Shown here: piece after piece, positions 8,820-16,997 of the stretch
Layout of the letters: each line of letters opens with the position of its first letter
Numbering within the stretch: position 1 is the first letter of the stretch
Source of the DNA: Wolbachia endosymbiont (group B) of Hofmannophila pseudospretella
GTDB taxonomy: Bacteria; Pseudomonadota; Alphaproteobacteria; Rickettsiales; Anaplasmataceae
Length of the DNA stretch: 64,000 nt
NCBI RefSeq assembly: GCF_964028515.1
Contig: NZ_OZ034788.1
Span: 1,302,001 to 1,366,000 of the forward strand
Direction: 5' to 3'
Notes under the pieces: model-generated
Seen by the model: the letters and a program-made list of their open reading frames with translations, nothing else
Told to the model about the DNA's origin: nothing
The model's database searches: none
Translations under genes and position numbers: made by a program

Positions 8820-9530
8820 TTATCTTCCGCGACCTGTGTTTGTTTTTTCTACTTCAGGAGTATTGACAGGCGTTACCGATGGATCATCAAGCTTTGTTGC
8901 TTGCTTTAAACCTTCACTTATACTTTGATCTTGACTTAAAATTTTGTCGAAGTTTTTACTTTGTTGATTACCATTCATCACGCTAATTTCTAAGCCAGGG
9001 CCTTTATAATTGAAAGACTCGTCGGGTTGGACATTATGTTCCTTACCATCAATATTTAAGTTAATCACATTAGTAACATTCGGAAAAGTTGTATCTTGCT
9101 CAGAACTATTGTATGTAATCTTAATATTGAGAGCTTTATCTTGATAATTAAATGCTTTTCCTGGTTCTAAATTGAACTCTTTTCCATTTATATTTATGAA
9201 AGAGCTTTGACTCATACTATGTTGCTGAATTCCGTTATTTGATATACTTTTTTGAGCAGCTTCTTTTGTATCACGAGCATTTTCCACATTCTTTTCATCC
9301 CCACCAAAAAGTTTTTCTAATATTTTTTTCAAAAAGCGCCCCAATAGACTAAGCAAGCCTTCTTCTTTCTGATTTTCTTGCGGTTGTGGTGTATCATCTT
9401 GCTTAAGCTCTTTACTACTCTTTGAGTTTTGCACTCCCATGCCTTTCTGCTTAGAAATCTGATTAATTTCCCGTAATGGTTTATCATTGTTATCTGGTTG
9501 CTTAAGCTCTTCACTACTCTTTGTAGTCAT
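8820..9530 (-). CDS. 3' fragment of the IS5-split repeat protein
   Basis: Open frame of 236 residues from an internal ATG. After the KPLREINQISKQKG repeats comes EGLLSLLGRFLKKILEKLFGG, a likely amphipathic or membrane-associated helix. Two similar beta-rich units follow, INGKEFNLEPGKAFNYQDK and IDGKEHNVQPDESFNYKGP. Whether this fragment is translated on its own is unknown; the IS end removes the native start. Confidence 0.55.
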   Translation of the reverse strand: MTTKSSEELKQPDNNDKPLREINQISKQKGMGVQNSKSSKELKQDDTPQPQENQKEEGLLSLLGRFLKKILEKLFGGDEKNVENARDTKEAAQKSISNNGIQQHSMSQSSFININGKEFNLEPGKAFNYQDKALNIKITYNSSEQDTTFPNVTNVINLNIDGKEHNVQPDESFNYKGPGLEISVMNGNQQSKNFDKILSQDQSISEGLKQATKLDDPSVTPVNTPEVEKTNTGRGR

Positions 9531-9561
9531 TGAAGCTTGAACTCCTATGTCTTTTTGTTTA

Positions 9562-10423
9562 GAGCCTGTTCATAATCTTTTCAGAAGCAAAGCAGCGAAA
9601 GCAAGAACGACCATTTGCAGGCTAGTGTTGAGTTTCCGCTCGCAATTTTTCCACAATCGCCTACATTTTTGCAACCAAGCAAAAGATCTCTCAACAACCC
9701 ATCTTTTCGGCAATACGACAAAGGTGTGTAATTCGTTTCGCTTTATTACTTCAACGGTAGCGCCAATAGTTGCTTTTATTTGTGTTGCAAAATTTTCTCC
9801 TGTGTAGCCAGCATCAACTAGTATATTTTTAACTTCAGATAGGTTTTCTTTAGCATTTTTAACCATTCTCACAGCGCTACTACGATCAGTTATTTCTGCC
9901 GTTGTTATATAAATTGCGTGGGGTAAACCTTGTGTATCTACCGCAATATGGCGTTTTATTCCTGAAACCTTTTTGCCTGCATCATAGCCTTTTTCTTCAG
10001 CAGTATCTGCATTTTTTACGCTTTGTGCATCAATTATGCAGAAGCTGGTTTTTTCTTTCCGACCATTGTTTTGTCGGACCACGCCAACTATTTTTTTTTA
10101 ATACCAGCTCCAGAACACTTTCTTTATTTGCATCTGCTTTTTCACTCCACTTCTTAAAATAGTCGTAACAATTCCGCCATTTTGGAAACTCTTTTGGTAA
10201 CATTCTCCACTGGCAGCCACTTTTTAAGACGTATAACACTCCACAAAATACATGATATAAATCAAGTGTTCTTGGCTTTGTCCTCTTCCTGCAAGACTCC
10301 AGATCTGCTACAATAATCTCAAACTTTTCTCGACTTATATCACTTGGATATAAACTTCGCATATCCTACTTTATATACTTTATCCTCTCATTCTATCCCT
10401 TTTTTGAGATCACGTACAGGCTC
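9562..10423 (-). mobile_element. IS5-family insertion sequence, copy A
   Basis: The 862-base element is bounded by imperfect inverted ends GAGCCTGTACGTGATCT and GAGCCTGTTCATAATCT and by the direct target repeat TTA at 9559-9561 and 10424-10426. Two further copies, at 18238-19099 and 51844-52705, have exactly the same length. The 3-bp TNA target fits the IS1031-like branch of IS5. It resembles the two-ORF IS5 elements known in Wolbachia (ISWpi1 type), but the exact name was not verified. Confidence 0.93.
9570..10362 (-). CDS. IS5-family transposase, two frames (copy A)
   Basis: The first frame (10362 to 10030, 110 residues) holds the N-terminal DUF4096-type region, VLKSGCQWRMLP. The second frame (to 9570) holds the DDE core: Asp in IIDAQSVKN, Asp in LVDAGYTGENF and Glu in WVVERSFAWL. 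The frames meet at a run of nine A on the coding strand, and a shift equivalent to +1 there joins them without a stop. Slippage at this run is the likely way a full transposase is made. Confidence 0.88.
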
Positions 10424-10767
10424 TTAGAAATTTGCTTAGTTTCCTGCAATGATTTATCATTGCTGTCTGGTCTACTACTTTTATTTATACCAAATTCCTT
10501 TCTTAATTCTTGTGTTGACCTTGTGAGTTTACGTATTTCCTCATTTTCTTGCCTTTGTCGTCTTTGAAGCTCTTTATTTAATTCAGCAACATTTTTCATT
10601 CTGCCCTCAAGCTCATTATCTTTTATAGCCTTAAGAGCTTTCGTTCCTTTTGCTATACGATCAACCTTCTCTTCCAGTGAACTACCTTCTGGAAAAGCAC
10701 CTGGAGAACGTTTAAAAACGTCTTTGAATTTCTTTTCAACACTTGGTGTGTCTTTAAACTGTGACAT
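10393..10767 (-). CDS. 5' fragment of the IS5-split repeat protein
   Basis: Open frame of 124 residues; the last dozen codons, from about 10423 on, are read from the insertion sequence. The native part is highly charged and probably coiled coil (LNKELQRRQRQENEEIRKL) and ends in the first copy of the SNDKSLQETKQISK repeat. No signal peptide. Confidence 0.55.
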   Translation of the reverse strand: MSQFKDTPSVEKKFKDVFKRSPGAFPEGSSLEEKVDRIAKGTKALKAIKDNELEGRMKNVAELNKELQRRQRQENEEIRKLTRSTQELRKEFGINKSSRPDSNDKSLQETKQISKSLYVISKKG

Positions 10768-10892
10768 ACCTACTACCTGAAAGCATATAATATACCCAGT
10801 GTATTAGGTTATTATGTAAAAATGATTAACATAGAAGCTTTATCATCAAAATATTATTTACTTATTGGTTTAAAATACGTCACAATATAAAA

Positions 10893-11444
10893 ATGAAAAA
10901 TAGCCGATTAGCGGTAGTATTCGATTGGGATAATACCTTAGTTGATACTCAAGATAATATTTCTAATGCCATTCAGCATACCTTAAATTCAATGGGGTGT
11001 AGCAACAAAGTTGCTGATAGAAACTCTCATGAATCAAGAAAGAGCTACATGGTCAATTTGTTTGGCGATAAGTGGAAAAAAGCGAACCAGATATATCAAA
11101 AATACCTAGATAATGCACTGTTACAAAATATTACTCTGAATGAAGGAGTAGAGAGAATGCTGCAGACACTGAAAAGCCACAATATTTACCTAGCGATAGT
11201 TAGCAATAAGAAAAATACTAATTTACGTCAAGAAGTTGCCTATTTTAAACTAGATTCTTACTTTGAAAGAATAGTTGGCTCATGTGATACTGCAGAAGAT
11301 AAGCCATCTGCAACTCCACTGCTGTTTGCATTGGAGGAGAGTACGCTACCTGTAAATAGAGAAAATGTGTTTTTTGTTGGTGATAGCATCACAGACATTC
11401 TATGTGCACAAAATGCCAATTGCTTACCTATTATGTACGGCTAA
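10893..11444 (+). CDS. HAD-family phosphatase, phosphoglycolate phosphatase-like, with in-frame stop near its end
   Basis: A 183-residue HAD hydrolase. Motif I is FDWDNTLVDT with the nucleophile Asp, motif II is IVSNKKN, motif III has the Lys of EDKPSATP, and motif IV is FVGDSITDI. It probably dephosphorylates a small phospho-metabolite. After a TAA at 11442-11444 the same frame stays open for 29 codons (SISGYEDLLYF to YLKDRW) and ends with a TAA at 11532-11534 that overlaps the next gene's ATG as TAATG. That spacing suggests the tail was once part of the protein. The catalytic motifs are all upstream of the stop, so activity may remain. Confidence 0.82.
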   Translation: MKNSRLAVVFDWDNTLVDTQDNISNAIQHTLNSMGCSNKVADRNSHESRKSYMVNLFGDKWKKANQIYQKYLDNALLQNITLNEGVERMLQTLKSHNIYLAIVSNKKNTNLRQEVAYFKLDSYFERIVGSCDTAEDKPSATPLLFALEESTLPVNRENVFFVGDSITDILCAQNANCLPIMYG

Positions 11445-11533
11445 TCAATAAGCGGTTATGAAGATTTGTTATATTTTCAACATTTTAATAAACTTACAGA
11501 ATTCATAGTAAAGTATTTGAAAGATAGGTGGTA

Positions 11534-12007
11534 ATGACAGAGATCGCTAGTGTAGAAAGGCGCTTTTGCGCATATTTAATAGATATGGCAATTTTATTAA
11601 TACCAGCCTTACTAATTGTGTTGTCATTAGGGGATTTTCCATTAATTTTACACCTGTCATACATGTGTATAAATTGTGGTTACTTTACATATTTTATATC
11701 TTCAACAGCTCAAGCAACTCCTGGTCAACAATTAATGAATATATATACTATCACTTTAGATAGTTCTAAAATAGGTTTGAGCTTAGCATTTGATCGCACT
11801 ATCTCTCAGTTTTTCCTTCCTATGCTAAATAATTCAATTATCACCTTTATCAAACTTTTTCAAACATCAGTAAATGCTTTAAGTACACTAGAAGTGATTA
11901 TAGTGATGCTTACCTTCAGTTGGTATTTAGTTGCTTGCTTTTCTCAGAAGAAACAGACATTTCATGATGTGCTATTTGGTACGGTTGTTGTGAGAAAAAT
12001 GAATTGA
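11534..12007 (+). CDS. RDD-family membrane protein
   Basis: About 157 residues starting at the ATG that overlaps the relic stop of the HAD gene (TAATG); GTG at 11528 is the only upstream alternative. The opening VERRFCAYLIDMAILL carries the Arg and Asp that name the RDD family. Hydrophobic spans fall near residues 15-35, 40-60 and 115-140, and the conserved ATPGQQLMNI lies between. The role of RDD proteins is poorly defined (transport or membrane homeostasis). Confidence 0.8.
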   Translation: MTEIASVERRFCAYLIDMAILLIPALLIVLSLGDFPLILHLSYMCINCGYFTYFISSTAQATPGQQLMNIYTITLDSSKIGLSLAFDRTISQFFLPMLNNSIITFIKLFQTSVNALSTLEVIIVMLTFSWYLVACFSQKKQTFHDVLFGTVVVRKMN

Positions 12008-12060
12008 TGTTGCCTTGAATGTTATGTAGATTACATTGGTATATTAGCTAAAGAAAGGTT

Positions 12061-12537
12061 ATGAATAAAGAAATAGTAGAACATTTGAATAAATTGCTGA
12101 CTCATGAATTAACTTCCGTACGTCAGTATCTTTTGCATTCTGCGATTCTCAAAGATAAAAAGATCAATAGGTTTGCAGAAAAGATGAGAAACGAGCTTAA
12201 TGAAGAGCTTGGACATGCAAATAGGTTAGCAGAAAGAATTTTACTGCTTGAGGGTGTACCAAATTTTCAAGATACAAATCAAATCTCAAAGTATGACGGA
12301 AAGTTCACAAAAGATACAATACAGAAAATCTTAGAAGATAATTTAAAGTTAGAAGAAGAAGGCATAAAGGGCATCAGAGAGGCAATTTTTGTTGCTGAAA
12401 AAGAAAAGGATGTGATTAGTGTAATGTTATTAGAAGAACTACTGCAAAACGAGGAAGAGCACTTACATTGGATTAAAGGACAAATTAATCTCATTGAGCT
12501 TATGGGTATTGAAAATTACTTAAGAACACAAATATAG
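12061..12537 (+). CDS. bfr: Bacterioferritin, probably haem-free
   Basis: A 158-residue four-helix ferritin-like protein. The di-iron ferroxidase ligands are present: Glu16, Glu49, His52, Glu98, Glu131 and His134 (within HELTSV, EELGHA, LEEEG and EEEHL). The position equivalent to the haem-binding Met52 of Escherichia coli Bfr is Leu50, so haem binding at the subunit interface is probably lost. It stores or detoxifies iron in the cytosol. AAAGAAAGGTT precedes the ATG, and the next gene (SURF1) starts one base after its stop. Confidence 0.92.
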   Translation: MNKEIVEHLNKLLTHELTSVRQYLLHSAILKDKKINRFAEKMRNELNEELGHANRLAERILLLEGVPNFQDTNQISKYDGKFTKDTIQKILEDNLKLEEEGIKGIREAIFVAEKEKDVISVMLLEELLQNEEEHLHWIKGQINLIELMGIENYLRTQI

Positions 12538-12538
12538 A

Positions 12539-13150
12539 GTGTTAAGAAAAACAGTATTTGTTTTCATCATACCTTTTCTACTTCTTTTTTCACTAGGGTT
12601 ATGGCAGTTATTTAGATTAAATTGGAAGAGTAATATTATCAAAAATATGGATCTTCCAGTTATTCATCTGCTGCCTAGTGATAATCTTTCAAAGTTTAAC
12701 TACAGAAACGTTAAAATCGACGGAATTTTAAGTGATATAGAACTATATGTTTTCGCAGGTCAACGTGGCTATCATGTGCTGTCTCCTATGTTGCTTACCA
12801 CTGGACATTACATATTAGTGAATAAAGGAATAGTTAGAGAAAAAAAAGAAGAAAAAGCAAAAATTGAAAAAGTAGCTTTGAGTGGAGTTTTATATTGTGA
12901 TGGTAGCAAAAATTGGTTTATCAAAAATGATATTGCTTCAAATACGTGGTTTACCTTAAGTACAGAAGAAATCTCCAATGATCTAGGTATTAAGCTAGAA
13001 AAATGTATATTGTGGCAAGACAATTTTGGTGGAAAATTGACTATACAGCCAATTAAGCATTGGGAATATGCAATTACTTGGTTTGCACTTTCCTTTATTT
13101 GGCTAATTATGTGTATATTTTACTATAGGCAAAATAGATATAAGTTGTAG
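12539..13150 (+). CDS. SURF1-family cytochrome c oxidase assembly protein
   Basis: A 203-residue inner-membrane protein with the SURF1 layout: an N-terminal transmembrane helix (FVFIIPFLLLFSLGLWQL), a periplasmic domain with GQRGYHVLSPM and LVNKGIV, and a C-terminal helix (YAITWFALSFIWLIMCIFYY). SURF1 helps insert haem a into cytochrome oxidase. The start is GTG one base after bfr, implying translational coupling. The chimeric gene downstream begins nine bases after its stop. Confidence 0.9.
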   Translation: MLRKTVFVFIIPFLLLFSLGLWQLFRLNWKSNIIKNMDLPVIHLLPSDNLSKFNYRNVKIDGILSDIELYVFAGQRGYHVLSPMLLTTGHYILVNKGIVREKKEEKAKIEKVALSGVLYCDGSKNWFIKNDIASNTWFTLSTEEISNDLGIKLEKCILWQDNFGGKLTIQPIKHWEYAITWFALSFIWLIMCIFYYRQNRYKL

Positions 13151-13159
13151 AGAGGTAGC

Positions 13160-14158
13160 ATGGAAAAAGAAAAGCTACAAATAGAAAACATGCAACAAAG
13201 TGGAAGTAAATACTTATTACAAGAATTAATTGTATGTCAGTATTGTAAATACACTTATTATGGAATGAGTCATACTAAAGAAGGAAAAAGTTACTATTGT
13301 TGTTCCGGAATCCGTTTTGATGAATGTAACAGCAAATCAATATGCGCGGATATACTAGAAGAGGTAATATGGGAAGAAGTTAAGATGGTCAGAGAGCATA
13401 TAACGAAGGAAAAGTGTGATTTATCAGAGGTAGATTGGGAGACTAAATTTAATATAATTAGAAAGTTAGTTCAGCGTATTGAAATTGATGATGATAATGT
13501 ACATATGGTGTTTCGATTAAAAGAACTCGCTCTCGAAAGACAAAAAGAAGATATTCAACCTTGTACCAGAATTATAAAGAATGTAGTGCTATCAAATGCA
13601 ATAGGAATGCATAAAGTTAGCAACGCCCTGGCTGCAATATCAGTTGCAGTGAAACTTGGAATTAGTGATGAAGAGATTAAAAAAGGTCTTTTGGAATTTA
13701 AAGGAGTAGCAAGGAGATTTTCTTTAATTGCCGATATTAAAGGTGTTAAGTTAATTGAGGATTATGCTCACCACCCAAATGAAATACAGGCAACCCTGGC
13801 AGCAGCACGTTTGACCACTAAAGGAAAGGTAACAGGAATTATCGAGCCGCTTCGTTTTGCTCGTATTCGTAATTTTTTTGATGAGTTCGTACGAATTTTC
13901 ATGATGTTTGATTATGTAATTCTCACTCCTGTCCATCCTCCAGAAGATAAGCCTATTCCTGGCTGTGGAATTGATGATATACAAAAAGCCTTGATCAGTA
14001 ATGGGTTTAGTAACGTAGAGATTATGAATGATGCTCTACTCATTTCACATTTTATTAGTGATTCGACAAATTCAGGGGATGTAGTATTATTTATTGGTGC
14101 TGGTAGTAATATAGCTAAACTAGCAAAAGAAACTGCAGAGCTGCTGCTAGTAAAATAA
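13160..14158 (+). CDS. Chimera: serine-recombinase C-terminal fragment joined to MurC C-terminal domain
   Basis: A 332-residue frame made of two unrelated parts. Residues about 15-125 match the zinc-ribbon and coiled-coil tail of large serine recombinases (YLLQELIVCQYCKYTYYG, then YYCCSGIRFDEC). The N-terminal catalytic domain with its Ser is absent. Residues about 145-332 match the end of MurC, UDP-N-acetylmuramate-alanine ligase: NALAAISVAVKLGI, then EDYAHHPNEIQATLAAAR, and GDVVLFIGAGS. The UDP-binding domain and the ATP-binding P-loop are absent, so ligase activity is not expected from this protein alone. GAGAGG sits before the ATG. The likely origin is site-specific integration or excision of a phage-like element in murC, or random deletion. 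It may be a hybrid pseudogene. Confidence 0.82.
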   Translation: MEKEKLQIENMQQSGSKYLLQELIVCQYCKYTYYGMSHTKEGKSYYCCSGIRFDECNSKSICADILEEVIWEEVKMVREHITKEKCDLSEVDWETKFNIIRKLVQRIEIDDDNVHMVFRLKELALERQKEDIQPCTRIIKNVVLSNAIGMHKVSNALAAISVAVKLGISDEEIKKGLLEFKGVARRFSLIADIKGVKLIEDYAHHPNEIQATLAAARLTTKGKVTGIIEPLRFARIRNFFDEFVRIFMMFDYVILTPVHPPEDKPIPGCGIDDIQKALISNGFSNVEIMNDALLISHFISDSTNSGDVVLFIGAGSNIAKLAKETAELLLVK

Positions 14159-14478
14159 ACTTAAGCATTGGTGATTTATATGATAAAATTGTGTAGTAAA
14201 ACTGGATCCCAGTGTCTAGGCAAACAACTGTACAGACATTGCGATATGGGGATAGCTTCCATTAAGAATGGTGTCATCCCAGTGCCCAGACACTGGGATC
14301 CAGAAAACTTAACTTTAAATAAGTGGCTGTATAATAAAAACTGGATTCCAGTGTCAAGCACTGACCATCCGCTACTCAAATTACCTGTATATTGCAATGT
14401 TCATACACTGAAATGTTACAGCGCTGGGGTGACATTTCCCGAACGTGCACACAATTGTGAATCTAGTAGAGGTTTAGT
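14159..14478. repeat. Palindromic repeat cluster between the murC remnant and eno
   Basis: No real gene. An ACTGGATCCCAGTGTCTAGG palindrome half lies at about 14200, followed at 14281-14435 by a near copy of the addB insert at 1759-1935. Shared blocks include GATCCAGAAAACTTAACTTT, a TGGCTGTA segment, GGATTCCAGTGTCAAGCACT and CTACTCAAATTACCTG. An open frame across it encodes only repeat sequence. Confidence 0.75.
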
Positions 14479-15753
14479 ATGATGAAAAAGACAATTAGCA
14501 GTGTATTTGCAAGAGAAATTTTAGATAGCAGGGGTTACCCAACAATTGAGGTAGAAATAGAACTATGTGATGGAGCAACAGGTAGAGCCGCTGTCCCTTC
14601 TGGGGCTTCGACCGGTAAACTAGAAGCATTGGAGCTGAGAGATCAAGATGAAAAAAGGTATTGTGGTAAAGGAGTGCTGAAAGCTGTTCAATCTGTGAGT
14701 GAAGTGATAGCAAATAAAATCATTGGCATGGATGCAGCAAACCAGAGTGTAATTGATAAAGTTTTAATTGAACTAGATGGAACAAAAAATAAATCTAAAC
14801 TTGGAGCAAATGCAACTTTGGGTGTGTCTCTTGCTGTTGCAAAAGCAGCAGCAAACAGCTTTAAAATGCCGTTATATAAGTATTTGGGAGTAGGGGAAGA
14901 GCAGATGCCAGTTCCACTCATTAACGTAATGAATGGTGGAGTACATGCGGATAATAAACTCGATTTTCAAGAATTTATGATTCTTCCGGTTGGTGCTGAA
15001 ACTTTCAGTGAAGCAATCAGAATATCTGCAGAGGTATTTCATAACTTGCGCAGCATTCTTAAGAAAAAAGGTTATAGCACAAACGTAGGAGATGAAGGTG
15101 GTTTTGCACCAAACATTGGAAGCACTGAAGAAGCTCTTAATTTGATAATTCAGGCTGTTGAATCTGCCGGTTATTCGATGAAAAATCACTTTGCACTGGG
15201 TCTTGATGTTGCTGCATCTACTTTTTATGAAGATGGACTTTATAAATTTGAAAATAGAGAACTCACTTCAGAGGAATTGGTTCAGTATTATTTTGACCTT
15301 GTAGGCAAATATCCAATAATTTCTATAGAAGATGCAATGAATGAAGACGACTATGAAGGTTGGAAATTACTTACTGTAAAACTTGGGAATAAAGTTCAAT
15401 TGGTTGGAGATGATTTATTTGTTACAAATTGTGAACTAATAAGTAAAGGAATAGAGGAGAAAATGGCAAATGCTGTACTAATCAAGCCAAACCAGATAGG
15501 AACACTTACGGAAACTTTTGCTGCTATTGAAATGGCAAAATTAAATGGCTACAGGGCTATTATTTCTCACCGCTCAGGTGAAACAGAAGATACAACGATA
15601 TCCCACATATCAGTTGCGTCGAATTGTGGGCAAATAAAGACTGGCTCGCTGTCGCGTTCTGATAGGCTTGCAAAGTATAATGAATTGATGAGAATAGAAA
15701 GTTCATTAGGAGAAAATGCTAAATATTATCGCGGGTTAGAATGGATTTCATAG
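14479..15753 (+). CDS. eno: Enolase
   Basis: A 424-residue cytosolic enzyme converting 2-phosphoglycerate to phosphoenolpyruvate. Seen: ARGEI-type start AREILDSRGYPTIEVE, SGASTGKLEALELRD, GDEGGFAPNI with the catalytic Glu, SIEDAMNEDDYEGW, VGDDLFVTN, the catalytic Lys in LIKPNQIGTLTE, and SHRSGETEDTTI. Length is normal. The stop overlaps the obg start by 13 bases, so the two are probably cotranslated. Two ATG codons stand in tandem at the start. Confidence 0.97.
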   Translation: MMKKTISSVFAREILDSRGYPTIEVEIELCDGATGRAAVPSGASTGKLEALELRDQDEKRYCGKGVLKAVQSVSEVIANKIIGMDAANQSVIDKVLIELDGTKNKSKLGANATLGVSLAVAKAAANSFKMPLYKYLGVGEEQMPVPLINVMNGGVHADNKLDFQEFMILPVGAETFSEAIRISAEVFHNLRSILKKKGYSTNVGDEGGFAPNIGSTEEALNLIIQAVESAGYSMKNHFALGLDVAASTFYEDGLYKFENRELTSEELVQYYFDLVGKYPIISIEDAMNEDDYEGWKLLTVKLGNKVQLVGDDLFVTNCELISKGIEEKMANAVLIKPNQIGTLTETFAAIEMAKLNGYRAIISHRSGETEDTTISHISVASNCGQIKTGSLSRSDRLAKYNELMRIESSLGENAKYYRGLEWIS

Positions 15754-16754
15754 ACGAAGTTAAATTATATTTAAAAGCAGGTGATGGTGGCGATGGCTGC
15801 GCTAGTTTTCGTCGAGAAAAATTCGTTGAATTTGGTGGCCCAAACGGTGGTAATGGGGGCAGGGGAGGAGACATAATTTTCATCAGTGATGCAAATCTCA
15901 ACACTTTGCTTAATTTTCGTTGTCGAAGACATATTAAAGCGAGTAGTGGAAAAAGTGGTACGAGTAGAGATAAATCTGGCACAGCAGGAAAAGATATTAT
16001 ACTTAAAGTTCCAGTTGGTACACAAATAATCGATGAAGAAAGTGAGGAAATAATAGTAGATCTTGATAAACCTGACATGGAATTTCAAGTAGTGAAAGGT
16101 GGAAAAGGTGGGCTTGGAAATACTAACTTTAAATCTGCTACTAATAGGGCACCAAGACATTTTACTCATGGTCAGCCTGGCGAAGAAAGAAATATAATAT
16201 TGAAGCTAAAAGTTTTATCTGATGTTGGCATTATTGGTATGCCAAATGCAGGTAAATCTAAATTTTTAACCCGCTGCTCAAATTCTGATACGAAAGTAGG
16301 CGATTATGAATTTACTACTATAAGACCACATTTAGGTGTAGCAAAAGTGGATTATAGCGAAATTGTGATAGCAGATATTCCTGGAATAATCGCTGATGCT
16401 CATCTTGGAGTTGGGCTCGGACACAAATTTTTAAGGCACATAGAAAGGTGCAAAATTTTACTGCATTTAATTGATGTAACTCACGATGATATTATTTCAG
16501 CTTATAATTGTACACATAATGAACTGAAGCTTTACAATAGCGACCTTATCAAGAAGGAAGAAACTGTCGTGTTAAACAAATGCGACTTATTGGAGGAAGC
16601 AGAAATTCTTGAGAAGAAGAATCATTTAGCCAATTATCTTGATAGAGAAGTACTGTGTTTATCAATCGACGATGATTTACAGCCCATTCTGAGGTTGTTA
16701 AATGAAAAAGTGAAAACTAAGGAAATTAATGTATATGATCCTTTTAAGACATAG
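15741..16754 (+). CDS. obg: Obg/CgtA ribosome-associated GTPase
   Basis: A 337-residue GTPase involved in 50S ribosome assembly and growth control. The glycine-rich Obg fold covers residues 1-155 (GGDGCASFRREKFVEFGGPNGG). The GTPase domain has G1 GMPNAGKSKF, a DIPGII G3, VGLGHKFLRHIERC and an NKCD G4. In G1 the residue after the conserved Ser is Lys, where Thr is usual, but the Walker A pattern itself is complete. No C-terminal OCT domain is seen. It starts inside the end of eno. Confidence 0.94.
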   Translation: MDFIDEVKLYLKAGDGGDGCASFRREKFVEFGGPNGGNGGRGGDIIFISDANLNTLLNFRCRRHIKASSGKSGTSRDKSGTAGKDIILKVPVGTQIIDEESEEIIVDLDKPDMEFQVVKGGKGGLGNTNFKSATNRAPRHFTHGQPGEERNIILKLKVLSDVGIIGMPNAGKSKFLTRCSNSDTKVGDYEFTTIRPHLGVAKVDYSEIVIADIPGIIADAHLGVGLGHKFLRHIERCKILLHLIDVTHDDIISAYNCTHNELKLYNSDLIKKEETVVLNKCDLLEEAEILEKKNHLANYLDREVLCLSIDDDLQPILRLLNEKVKTKEINVYDPFKT

Positions 16755-16997
16755 ATTCAGTATACAGATGGCTAATTTAATAATTGCAGTTTAAAATTAT
16801 ATTAATACCTATAGCATAGTAGTCATTACATAGAATGTTTTCGTCCTCATATCTTGCTTTAATACTATAATTAGTATTTATTCTTAAAAATCGGAGAACA
16901 TTATGAGTAATTTGTCGGCATTAGAAAAAATACTATGGACGATTAATGATGATAGCAAGGTAGATTCATCTAACATAATTGAAAAACTTCAAAGTAA

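Larger units (their letters stand above)
8820..10767 (-). pseudogene. Unknown repeat protein gene split by an IS5-family element
   Basis: The two reverse-strand fragments (10767 down to about 10424, and 9561 down to 8820) form one gene. Removing the 862-base element at 9562-10423 and one copy of its TTA/TAA target restores a continuous frame of 360 codons plus stop: the sequence runs ETKQISK, KQKDIGVQ, then MTTKSSEELKQ without a break. The restored protein carries three copies of a unit like PDNNDKPLREINQISKQKG across the junction. Insertion therefore looks recent. The family is not recognised. Confidence 0.85.

Noticed and set aside
9902..10162. Antisense frames within the IS5 copies (86 and 60 codons, also at 18499-18759, 18854-19036, 51907-52089 and 52184-52444)
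   Set aside because: They lie opposite the transposase and keep the same sequence only because the element is repeated.
14168..14482. Open frame of 104 codons between the murC remnant and eno
   Set aside because: Its translation is made of palindromic repeat sequence found elsewhere, with no start signal; it is not a gene.
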